From an uncultured Oribacterium sp. (GTDB lineage: Bacteria > Bacillota > Clostridia > Lachnospirales > Lachnospiraceae), in NCBI GenBank assembly GCA_900770445.1, contig CAAGKO010000023.1, positions 1-64,000 on the forward strand: DNA of 64,000 bases, given 5' to 3'. The notes beneath the pieces are model-generated. The model was given only the letters and a program-made list of their open reading frames with translations, ran no database searches and was not told where the DNA came from. The translations under genes and the position numbers were made by a program. Shown one piece after another: positions 16,749 to 24,600 of this stretch; within the stretch, counting starts at the first letter, position 1, and each line of letters starts with the position of its first letter.

Positions 16749-17438
16749 ATGGAAAAGAAAGATAGAGATGATACCAAAAAAAGAATTTTAAAAACAGCCA
16801 TCAGGCTCTTTGCTGAATATGGTTATGCAGGAACATCTACGCGTATGATTGCGACGGAAGCGGGTGTGAATCTGTCTGCGATTTCGTTTCATTATAATGG
16901 TAAAGAGGGACTATATCAGGAAACCCTCAGATATCTCGGGGAGCGGGTCGGTGATTATTACAACTCGATGTATGAGAAAGTAAACCGGGATTTTGATGAG
17001 CATACGATGACGAAGGAAAAGGCATTTGCGTATATCGAAGAAATCATCGATCTGCAGTTACAAGCCGCTTTTTCCAGGAACAATCGCTATACTGTTCATA
17101 TGGTATGGCAGGAAGATCGCGGGCCGGAGGGAGATCAGCCACTGGCGAACATTCTCTTCACAGAGGTGGAGAGTGTGATGGCTCAGCTCCTGAAGTTTTT
17201 AGCACCGGGACTGAACCTCGAAGAAGCCTTTATCATAAGCCGTCACGTCAATGGCAGTATCATTTCATTCGGAGAGCATCAACATCTGGTCTCCCCGTTT
17301 ATATCAAAGAAAACAGGTTCCGAAACGGTCAGAGAATGGATTCCGAAGATGATAAAGAATGATTGTCTTATGATCGTGCACGGTGTAGTCGAGGGAGCCT
17401 CATATGTAGGTTCCGACGACCGGATCGAAATCAGATGA
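16749..17438 (+). CDS. TetR-family transcriptional regulator
   Basis: A 229-residue one-component regulator. The N-terminal helix-turn-helix (about 10-55) reads RLFAEYGYAGTSTRMIATEAGVNLSAISFHYNGKEGLY. The larger C-terminal ligand domain resembles the CecR/YbiH (DUF1956) type. It is 13 bases after the adenylyltransferase gene and probably shares its transcript. The next operon, encoding a molybdenum hydroxylase, begins 400 bases downstream with palindromes around its promoter, so it is the natural candidate target. The ligand is unknown. Confidence 0.88.
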   Translation: MEKKDRDDTKKRILKTAIRLFAEYGYAGTSTRMIATEAGVNLSAISFHYNGKEGLYQETLRYLGERVGDYYNSMYEKVNRDFDEHTMTKEKAFAYIEEIIDLQLQAAFSRNNRYTVHMVWQEDRGPEGDQPLANILFTEVESVMAQLLKFLAPGLNLEEAFIISRHVNGSIISFGEHQHLVSPFISKKTGSETVREWIPKMIKNDCLMIVHGVVEGASYVGSDDRIEIR

Positions 17439-17513
17439 GCTGAACATGATACGATGAAAAGCGAAAGACATGAAGCTGAGTTACAGCATGCATACAAAGA
17501 ATCTGAGTGATAT

Positions 17514-17558
17514 AAACCATCCCCCGGAAGAGAAATACTTCCGGGGGATGGTTTTTTA
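17514..17558 (+). terminator. Strong rho-independent terminator
   Basis: A 14-16 bp perfect stem (CCATCCCCCGGAAG and its complement), a seven-base loop and a six-T run separate the regulator transcript from the first hydroxylase operon. Confidence 0.93.
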
Positions 17559-17603
17559 TTGCACTGATAGAGCACATCATACAAAAAGTGTACAAAGTGC
17601 ACA

Positions 17604-17662
17604 GTTAGAAAAAACTAACGCATGATCCAAACGTACATTATTGCCTGTTTTTCTGGCAGTAA
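17604..17662. promoter_or_regulatory. Two inverted repeats upstream of the hydroxylase promoter
   Basis: GTTAG-A6-CTAAC (17604-17619) is a perfect palindrome. TTATTGCC (17638-17645) and GGCAGTAA (17655-17662) form a second with one mismatch. The first resembles CGTTA-A6-TAACG at 23285-23300, before the transporter gene, and both could be bound by the TetR protein. Confidence 0.45.
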
Positions 17663-17716
17663 ATCGTGCAAAGCGTATATTATTATAAAATAAAACGCAT
17701 TTATGTATGTGCAATA

Positions 17717-17745
17717 TTGACAATGCATAGTAACACCGTTAAAAT
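17717..17745 (+). promoter_or_regulatory. Promoter of hydroxylase operon 1
   Basis: TTGACA (17717-17722), exactly 17 bases, then TAAAAT (17740-17745). Predicted start near 17752, giving a leader of about 97 bases. Confidence 0.78.
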
Positions 17746-17772
17746 TAAGTCAAATCAAACGAACGACCTAAA

Positions 17773-17803
17773 CGAACGTCCGAATCCGCGGCCCGGATGT
17801 TCG
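17773..17803. promoter_or_regulatory. Candidate operator in the leader of hydroxylase operon 1
   Basis: CGAACGTCCG (17773-17782) and CGGATGTTCG (17794-17803) are inverted with one mismatch across an 11-base spacer, about 20-50 bases downstream of the predicted start. AAACGAACG also repeats directly 12 bases apart just before it. Confidence 0.5.
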
Positions 17804-17848
17804 CGAATGAAACGTTACATCATAAAAATCAAGGAGGTTCTGAAAAGT

Positions 17849-18472
17849 ATGAAAAAGGATTTTGTAACTCTGACAGTAAACAAACGAGAATATACGTTTT
17901 CTGTCGGCACGGCCTTTGGACAGCTTCCACCATCCGAAACACTCGTAGATACATTAAGAAATCGTCTGGGATTGACCGGAACGAAATCGTCCTGTAACGA
18001 AGGTGCATGTGGATGCTGTACCGTAATCAAGGATACGTATGCCGTCGCATCCTGCATGACGCTCACGGTGGACTGTGATGGCAGTGATATCATCACCATC
18101 GAAGGACTGGAGGATCCGGAGAAGGGACTCGATCCGATTCAGCAGGCCTTTATCGATGAGTACTCTTTCCAGTGTGGCTACTGCACACCGGGTATCATCA
18201 TGTCGGCGAAGGCACTGTTCATGCATAATCCGCATCCGACTGCGGAGGAAATTCAGGAAGCGCTTTCCGGTAACTTCTGCCGTTGTATCAGTCATTATAC
18301 GGTGCTGAGAGCGCTTAATAAGGTAGCAGGAAATGAGGATGCCGAACTTTCCGAGATGCATCGGGCAGCGGATGATATCCCTGTAGAGGATCGTATTCCG
18401 GTTCGTGAAAACAAGCATCCGAACAATCCTTCGACCTGGCAGGCATGCAATGAGCATTCATTAGCAGATTAA
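17849..18472 (+). CDS. Molybdenum hydroxylase 1, 2Fe-2S subunit
   Basis: Electron-transfer subunit of a xanthine-dehydrogenase-family enzyme. The ferredoxin-type cluster is bound by Cys49, 54, 57 and 69 (SCNEGACGCC...SC). The second, C-terminal cluster uses CGYCTPG and the CRC pair (FCRCISHY). At 207 residues it is longer than the usual 155-165, owing to a polar 45-residue tail. I use the ATG at 17849, preceded by AAGGAGG at 17831, rather than a frame start 61 codons upstream that lies in the promoter. It is the first gene of the operon; the large subunit follows after 14 bases. Confidence 0.92.
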   Translation: MKKDFVTLTVNKREYTFSVGTAFGQLPPSETLVDTLRNRLGLTGTKSSCNEGACGCCTVIKDTYAVASCMTLTVDCDGSDIITIEGLEDPEKGLDPIQQAFIDEYSFQCGYCTPGIIMSAKALFMHNPHPTAEEIQEALSGNFCRCISHYTVLRALNKVAGNEDAELSEMHRAADDIPVEDRIPVRENKHPNNPSTWQACNEHSLAD

Positions 18473-18486
18473 GGAGGGCCTTCAAA

Positions 18487-20826
18487 ATGAGTGCAGCAGA
18501 TAAGAAAATGAATTACCGTGATGTGGTTCAGCCGAACTATCGTCATGTTGGTAAATATACCCCGAGAATCGATGCCAAGGATATCGTAACCGGACATGCA
18601 ACCTATCTGGATGATTTTAATGTTCCTGGCCAGCTGTATGGTAAGACCTTGCGTTCTCCGTATCCGCATGCAAAGATTCTGTCCATCGATGCGACGAAGG
18701 CAGAGGCACTTCCGGGAGTACGTGCAGTCGTGACCTATAAGAATGCGCCGGAGCAGTGGGGACTCGGCCTTCCGGTACATCGTCATCTTCTCGAGGATGA
18801 GGTATGGTGTGTCGGTGATGTCGTCGCACTGGTCGCCGCGGATACGCTGGAAATCGCAGAAGAAGCCCTCGATCTGATCGACGTCGAGTATAAGAAGCTT
18901 CCGGCTGTATTTAATGCGGAGGACGCCCTGAAGGAAGGTGCACCGCAGCTTTATAAGAGATTCCCTGGAAATCATGTAGATAACGGTATCAAGTATTTCC
19001 AGCCGGATGGTCCGTGGTGGCAGATCCGCCGAGGCGATCCGGAGGCAGCCTTTGCAGAGTGTGCCTATGTTGCGGAAGATCGCGTTGAGTTCGATAAGAT
19101 GCCGTCACCGGCCGCGCCGGAGACACCGTCAGCCATCGCAAAGTGGACGGGAGGAACCGATTATACCCTGTGGGCATCTTCTCAGTCTTCCCATATCCTG
19201 AAGCTGATGGCCGAGGGCCGTATCGACCATTCCAACTTCGATGTTCGTACGTTCAATGTCGGCGGTTCTTATGGTAATAAGCAGTCCCTGATGACGACCG
19301 TCCTTTCCGCATGTATGCTGTCCCGTGTGACCAGTAAGCCGGTAAAGGTAGTCATGACCAAGGAAGAGCAGTTGACCTGCTATGAGGTTCGTCTCGGATC
19401 CATCATGAATGCCAAGATCGGTATCACGAAGGATGGCATCGTAAATGCGATTAAGGGCAAGTGGCTGGTAGATACCGGATCCATCGCAGACTCGATTCAG
19501 GGCCAGGTCGGTGTCGGTCTCGGCGAGGCGCAGCTCGTATGTGCGAAGTGCGCAAACTGGGATATGGATTCTGAAATTGCCGTTACGAATCGGCAGGCAG
19601 CCGGTATCGTACGTGGTTATGGCGGACAGGAGCTGAACAGCTGTCTCGAGCGTCTCATGGCGACTGCGATGAAGGAAGGAAATCTCAATCCGCTTGACGT
19701 GTTTAAGAAGAATTACGTGGCACCGGGTGATCGATTCCAGTGGCGTGATGGTCGCTGGTGGCAGTCCAGATCCTCGATGTTCTTCCCAGAAGCGATGCAG
19801 GGTGCTGCGGATCGTTTCGACTGGGATAAGAAGTGGGCCGGCTGGAATAAGCCGTACTGGGTAAGCCCGGATGGCAAGAAGGCCAGAGGCGTCGGTATGG
19901 GCGTTATCGGTAATGCCGATATCAATGAGGATAATACAGAGTGTATCTGTCGTATCATCCCGGATCTCGTAGGTAAGCCGAGAGCATCGAAGACGGTGAT
20001 CGAGATGGATGTTACCGAGTCTGGTATGGGTACGAGATCAAATGTAGTTAAGCAGGTGGCAGAAATCCTTAATGTGCCGGTAGAGACGGTCTATATCACG
20101 GATCCGGGTTCGAAGTATAATCCTTCCAACTATGGTCTTTGCGGTTCCAGAGGTACGATCACGACCGGTAAGGCAGCGACACTGGCAGCGATGGAGTGTA
20201 AGCAGAAAGCTCTGGAGCTCGCAGCGACGCACTTCCACAGATCCATCGACCAGATGGAAACGAAGGACTATATGGTTTATGTGCGCGATACACCTGAGCT
20301 TATGGTTCCGATGTTTAAGCTCTGCGATAAGGAGCTTTCCATCTGTGGATATGGTAAGCACCTGGAGCTCTTCAATATTCCGAGCTGTATCGCGGTGTTC
20401 GTCGATGTCGAGGTCGACCTCGAGACGGGTCGTCAGCGCTTACTTCATATCGGTGCAGGAACGGATATCGGACAGATTCTCGATCCGAAGGCGGTGGAGA
20501 TGCAGCTGCATGGTGGCATCGGATCTGCCTGCGTAGACACAGCGTCGATGGAGGAGTGCTTACAGGATCCGATCACCGGACGTCTGGTGACCGCAAGCAT
20601 GCTCGAGTATAAGATGAGAACCTTTAATGAGTTCCCGACCTATGACGCATACGTCATGGAATCGCAGATCGATAGCTATGTATTTAAGGCACTCGGCATC
20701 GGTGAAGTATCCGGTGCGGCACTCGGTGGTGCAGTTCTGATGGCGATTTCCAATGCAACCGGAAAGGATATCAAGACCTACCCTGCAACGCCTGGCGTGA
20801 TTCTGAGCGCTCTCGGTAAGGCATAA
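18487..20826 (+). CDS. Molybdenum hydroxylase 1, molybdopterin subunit (divergent)
   Basis: Catalytic subunit of the xanthine dehydrogenase/4-hydroxybenzoyl-CoA reductase family; 779 residues. The N-terminal a/b hammerhead domain (RIDAKDIVTGHATYLDDFNVPGQ) is normal. The cofactor motifs are altered: GGSYGNK replaces the usual GGGFGxK, and GSRGTITTGKAA stands for the C-terminal cofactor loop. The probable catalytic Glu740 is kept in GIGEVSG, but the flanking sequence is unlike xanthine dehydrogenase. This places it in a distant clade with unknown substrate. Together with the fused reductase subunit downstream, a reductive reaction is likely. Confidence 0.86.
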   Translation: MSAADKKMNYRDVVQPNYRHVGKYTPRIDAKDIVTGHATYLDDFNVPGQLYGKTLRSPYPHAKILSIDATKAEALPGVRAVVTYKNAPEQWGLGLPVHRHLLEDEVWCVGDVVALVAADTLEIAEEALDLIDVEYKKLPAVFNAEDALKEGAPQLYKRFPGNHVDNGIKYFQPDGPWWQIRRGDPEAAFAECAYVAEDRVEFDKMPSPAAPETPSAIAKWTGGTDYTLWASSQSSHILKLMAEGRIDHSNFDVRTFNVGGSYGNKQSLMTTVLSACMLSRVTSKPVKVVMTKEEQLTCYEVRLGSIMNAKIGITKDGIVNAIKGKWLVDTGSIADSIQGQVGVGLGEAQLVCAKCANWDMDSEIAVTNRQAAGIVRGYGGQELNSCLERLMATAMKEGNLNPLDVFKKNYVAPGDRFQWRDGRWWQSRSSMFFPEAMQGAADRFDWDKKWAGWNKPYWVSPDGKKARGVGMGVIGNADINEDNTECICRIIPDLVGKPRASKTVIEMDVTESGMGTRSNVVKQVAEILNVPVETVYITDPGSKYNPSNYGLCGSRGTITTGKAATLAAMECKQKALELAATHFHRSIDQMETKDYMVYVRDTPELMVPMFKLCDKELSICGYGKHLELFNIPSCIAVFVDVEVDLETGRQRLLHIGAGTDIGQILDPKAVEMQLHGGIGSACVDTASMEECLQDPITGRLVTASMLEYKMRTFNEFPTYDAYVMESQIDSYVFKALGIGEVSGAALGGAVLMAISNATGKDIKTYPATPGVILSALGKA

Positions 20827-20844
20827 TCGAAGGAGGAACCGATC

Positions 20845-23223
20845 GTGAGAAATTTTGATTATGAGAGTGCGGCTTCTTTTGAAGAGGCCAGCACGTTATT
20901 AAAGAATACAGAATCCGGTAAGGCGGTGGCCATCGCCGGAGGTACAGACCTCGTCGGTGTGATGAAGGAAAAGATCCTGAAGAAGGCACCAGAGAAGGTT
21001 GTCAATCTGAAAACCATCCAGGAAGGAAATTATATTAAAGAGGAAGGAAATGCGATCGAAATCGGTGCCCTGACGAAACTGACACAGATCGTGGAGAGTC
21101 CGGAGCTGACGGAGGGAGCAGCGGCAGTTCAGGAAGCAGCGAAATCCATCGCTTCTCCGATCATCCGTAACGAAGGAACCATCGGTGGTAATCTCTGTCA
21201 GGATGTGCGTTGCTGGTTCTATCGCTATCCGAATGGCGTCGGTGGAAGACTCGACTGTGCACGTAAGGGTGGTGAAGAGTGCTTCGCGATTCAGGGACAG
21301 AACCGTTATCACTCCATCTATGGTGGCATGAAGACCGGTTTTACACCATGTTCCCATGAGTGCCCGGGCAATACGGATATTCCGGGATACATGGCGAAGC
21401 TGCGTGAAGGCGACTGGGATGGCGCGGCCAGAATCTTCCTCGAGTACAATCCGATGCCGATGGTTACCTCCAGGGTATGTCCGCATAACTGCCAGCTGAA
21501 GTGCAATCAGAATCAGCACGGCGATCCGGTCGATATCCATGCCGTAGAGCGTTCACTCGGCGACTATATCATCGCGCATTATGATGACTATTTTAAGGCA
21601 CCGGAACAGGAGTCCGGCAAAAAGGTAGCCATCGTCGGTGCAGGCCCGGGCGGTCTGACGGCAGCCTACTATCTTCGCCGTGCCGGTGAGAAGGTCGTGG
21701 TATATGATCGTATGGAGAAGGCCGGCGGTGTTCTTCAGTATGGTATCCCACACTATCGTCTGCCGAAGGATATCGTCGACGGATATGCTGCTCAGCTTGA
21801 AAAGATGGGTGTCGAGTTCCGGATGAATACGGAGATCGGAAAGGACATCACCCTCGATCAGCTGGATCAGGAATATGATGCCATCTATCTCGGTACCGGT
21901 GCGTGGAAGCAGCCGCTCCTCGGAATCGGTGGTGAGGAGCTGACACAGTTCGGTCTGAATTTCCTCGTTGATGTCAATACCTATCTCCAGAAGGCCATCG
22001 GTAATGATATCCTCGTCTGTGGTGGCGGTAATGTTGCGATGGATGTTGCGATGACCGCGAAGCGTCTCGGTGCGAAATCCGTGAAGCTGGTTTGTCTCGA
22101 GCAGGCAGATGAGATGCCGGCGACCGAAGAAGACGTCAGCAGAGCGAAGGAAGAAGGCGTCGAAATCTTTAATGGCTGGGGTCTTTCCAGAGTACTGACG
22201 GATGCAGACGGTAAGGTCAACGGACTCGAGTCCATGAAGTGTACCTCCGTACGAAATGCAGAGGGCAGATTTGATCCGCAGTATGATTACGACACGAAGA
22301 TGAACTTTGCGTCGGATTATATCATCCTCGCTACCGGACAGCGTGTCGATATCAGCTTCCTCGGCGAGAACTTCCTGTCTCAGGTAAAGAGCCCGAGAGG
22401 TCTGATCGATGCCGATCTCGAAACGGCGAAGACCTCAAATCCGAAGATCTATGCAGGCGGCGATGCGGTTACCGGACCGAACCTCGCCATCAAGGCGATT
22501 CATGGTGGCCGTGTTGCAGCCATCACGATCAATAAGGATCTCGGCGTAGAAGAGTATCACTGGCCGCAGACGAAGGGACTCCTTCACTTTGATAAGGACG
22601 CCATCAAGGAAACGACGATGCATGTTCTTCCGGAGCGGGCGGTATCCGAGCGGACACTGAGTGACGAGGATACCGGATCCTTTACACCGGAAACAGCTAT
22701 CCAGGAAGCCGGCAGATGTATGGACTGCGGATGTTATTCGGTGAATGCTTCCGATCTTTCACCGGTGATGGTGATGATGGATGCGGAACTGATCACAACG
22801 GAGAAAACCATTCGGTCGAAGGATTTCTTTACAACGAAACTCAAGGCATATGATATGCTGAATCCGGGTGAGCTGATCAAGGCCGTTCGTTTCGAAAAGC
22901 TGGATGGCTATACGACCGGCTATGACAAATTCAGAGTACGTGATTCGATCGACTTTGCCATTGCATCTCTCGCATATGCATATAAGCTCGAGGATGGTGT
23001 GATCCGTGATGTGAAGCTGGTTCTGGGTGCAGTGGCACCGGTTCCGCTGGTACGACCGGAGGTAGAAGCGTTCCTGATCGGAAAGAAACCGACGAAGGAA
23101 GTTGCTGCTGAGGCTGCAGAGATCGCTGTTAAGGATGCTGCGCCGCTTCAGTACAATGCCTATAAGGTACAGGAAGTCAGAGCACTCATCTCAAATCTCG
23201 TAGAGCGGATGGCAAACGCATAA
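20845..23223 (+). CDS. Molybdenum hydroxylase 1, FAD subunit with nested GltD-like reductase
   Basis: A 792-residue nested fusion. Residues 1-160 form the first part of a CO-dehydrogenase-type FAD domain (AGGTDLVGVM, IRNEGTIGGNL). Cys118, 123, 138 and 146 lie where the beta subunit of 4-hydroxybenzoyl-CoA reductase binds its extra 4Fe-4S cluster. Residues 162-630 are a GltD-like NAD(P)H oxidoreductase: Cys-rich start (C169, 173, 212, 216, 220), FAD motif VGAGPGGLTAAYYL, nucleotide motif CGGGNVAMDVAM, AGGDAVTGPNLAIKAI and a terminal RCMDCGC. The FAD domain then resumes (NASDLSPVMVMMDAEL) to the end. GTG start after AAGGAGG. It would feed NAD(P)H electrons to the molybdenum subunit. Confidence 0.9.
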   Translation: MRNFDYESAASFEEASTLLKNTESGKAVAIAGGTDLVGVMKEKILKKAPEKVVNLKTIQEGNYIKEEGNAIEIGALTKLTQIVESPELTEGAAAVQEAAKSIASPIIRNEGTIGGNLCQDVRCWFYRYPNGVGGRLDCARKGGEECFAIQGQNRYHSIYGGMKTGFTPCSHECPGNTDIPGYMAKLREGDWDGAARIFLEYNPMPMVTSRVCPHNCQLKCNQNQHGDPVDIHAVERSLGDYIIAHYDDYFKAPEQESGKKVAIVGAGPGGLTAAYYLRRAGEKVVVYDRMEKAGGVLQYGIPHYRLPKDIVDGYAAQLEKMGVEFRMNTEIGKDITLDQLDQEYDAIYLGTGAWKQPLLGIGGEELTQFGLNFLVDVNTYLQKAIGNDILVCGGGNVAMDVAMTAKRLGAKSVKLVCLEQADEMPATEEDVSRAKEEGVEIFNGWGLSRVLTDADGKVNGLESMKCTSVRNAEGRFDPQYDYDTKMNFASDYIILATGQRVDISFLGENFLSQVKSPRGLIDADLETAKTSNPKIYAGGDAVTGPNLAIKAIHGGRVAAITINKDLGVEEYHWPQTKGLLHFDKDAIKETTMHVLPERAVSERTLSDEDTGSFTPETAIQEAGRCMDCGCYSVNASDLSPVMVMMDAELITTEKTIRSKDFFTTKLKAYDMLNPGELIKAVRFEKLDGYTTGYDKFRVRDSIDFAIASLAYAYKLEDGVIRDVKLVLGAVAPVPLVRPEVEAFLIGKKPTKEVAAEAAEIAVKDAAPLQYNAYKVQEVRALISNLVERMANA

Positions 23224-23238
23224 AGAAGCGTATTTTAA

Positions 23239-23272
23239 GCGAGCCCCGTCCACGACGGGGACTCGCTATTTC
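23239..23272 (+). terminator. Hairpin after hydroxylase operon 1
   Basis: GCGAG-CCCCGTC pairs with GACGGGG-CTCGC (one bulged A) around a CAC loop. There is only a short TATTTC tail, so it may attenuate rather than fully stop transcription into the transporter gene. Confidence 0.55.
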
Positions 23273-23284
23273 AAAATCATGAGT

Positions 23285-23300
23285 CGTTAAAAAAATAACG
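23285..23300. promoter_or_regulatory. Candidate operator before the transporter
   Basis: CGTTA-A6-TAACG is a perfect palindrome 40 bases before the OFA transporter start. It resembles GTTAG-A6-CTAAC upstream of hydroxylase operon 1, hinting at a shared regulator. Confidence 0.4.
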
Positions 23301-23339
23301 TACATACAAGAACAGAATTCTTCTTAGAAGGGAGGGTGT

Positions 23340-24581
23340 ATGGATTATATGAAAAAAAGATGGACGGTCGTGGCTGCAAGCTGCATCGTTAACGTCTTTA
23401 TCGGTATTTCGTACTGCTGGAGTATCTTCCAGTCCGGATTTATGAGTGAGTCAGAAGAAATTTTCGGTGCGACAGTAGTGGCATCTTCGCTGGCACTGGC
23501 ATTTACCTTTAATACAGGTGTCGGTCCGATCACCATGATTACCGGTGGCGCGATGAAGAAAAAGTTTGGTGCTGGAGGCGTCATCAAAATCGGCGCAGTT
23601 CTGACCTTACTGGGTCTTCTGATGACGGGCATGGCCCACAGTGTGCCGATGGTATGGATCGGCTTCGGTATCATCGCCGGTTTCGGTGTCGGCATGATCA
23701 ATGGCATCACCACAACCAATACCGGCCTCTGGTTTCCGGAAATGCGTGGTACGATTGCAGGCCTTACGACGGCCTTCTTCGGACTGGGGTCAATTCTCTT
23801 CCCGTTCGTGCTGAGACCTCTGATCGGCAGCATTGGCATACTGAAGACCTTCATGATACTTGGAATCCTGATTGGCATCGTCGCATTCATCTGTGGATTT
23901 TTCATCTCGGCGCCACCGGAAGGCTGGCTGCCGGATGGATACGTACCACCTGCACCGAAGAAAAACGGTCCGGCACCTAGAAATTACAGCTGGAATGAGA
24001 TGATCCGGGATAAACGCTATTACGTAGCGGTGATCGCCTTCCTCTGCTTCTCATCGGCCGGTCTTTTCGTCATTCAGTCGGCGACCGGTATGGCGAAGAC
24101 CATCGGTGGACTGCCGAAGGAGAGTGCACTCGTAGCGTATACGGTTTCGTTCATCGGTATCGCGAATTCCGGCGGACGTCTTCTCTGGGGAGCGATCTCC
24201 GATAAGATCGGACGCTATAAGGCGCTGATGGCGATGGGATGCCTCGTGGCGATCAGTGGTTTCTGCTTATCGCGGGTAAATCAGTCGTACGGAATGTTCC
24301 TGATTTTTGCTATGCTGATTGCAGCATGTTATGGAGGCTCCATGGGTGTATATCCGGCACTGACGGCGGATAATTTCGGACCGAAGAACAATGGCATCAA
24401 TTACGGCATCATGTTTATCGGTTTCGCGCTCGGCGGCTATGTCGGACCGAAGTTCTTTACGAGTCTGATGGAGCAGTCCGGTGGATCCTATGCGATGCCG
24501 CTGACGATTGTGGGCGTATTTGGCATCGTAGCAATCGTGCTGATTTTCCTTCTCGTAAAGTTCAGAGAGAGTATGAAGTAA
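23340..24581 (+). CDS. MFS transporter, OFA (oxalate/formate antiporter) family
   Basis: A 413-residue, 12-helix carrier. The OFA features are the N-terminal RWTVVAASCIVNVFIGISYCWSIF, the GFGVGMINGITTTNTGLWFPEMRGTIAG segment between helices 4 and 5, and the PPEGWLPDGYVPP loop after helix 6. OFA proteins exchange small carboxylates, so it probably brings in the acid that the ligase and CoA-transferase act on, or exports the product. GGGAGG precedes the ATG by four bases. Followed by the ligase gene after 19 bases. Confidence 0.88.
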   Translation: MDYMKKRWTVVAASCIVNVFIGISYCWSIFQSGFMSESEEIFGATVVASSLALAFTFNTGVGPITMITGGAMKKKFGAGGVIKIGAVLTLLGLLMTGMAHSVPMVWIGFGIIAGFGVGMINGITTTNTGLWFPEMRGTIAGLTTAFFGLGSILFPFVLRPLIGSIGILKTFMILGILIGIVAFICGFFISAPPEGWLPDGYVPPAPKKNGPAPRNYSWNEMIRDKRYYVAVIAFLCFSSAGLFVIQSATGMAKTIGGLPKESALVAYTVSFIGIANSGGRLLWGAISDKIGRYKALMAMGCLVAISGFCLSRVNQSYGMFLIFAMLIAACYGGSMGVYPALTADNFGPKNNGINYGIMFIGFALGGYVGPKFFTSLMEQSGGSYAMPLTIVGVFGIVAIVLIFLLVKFRESMK

Positions 24582-24600
24582 AGAAAAGACAGGTTTAATT

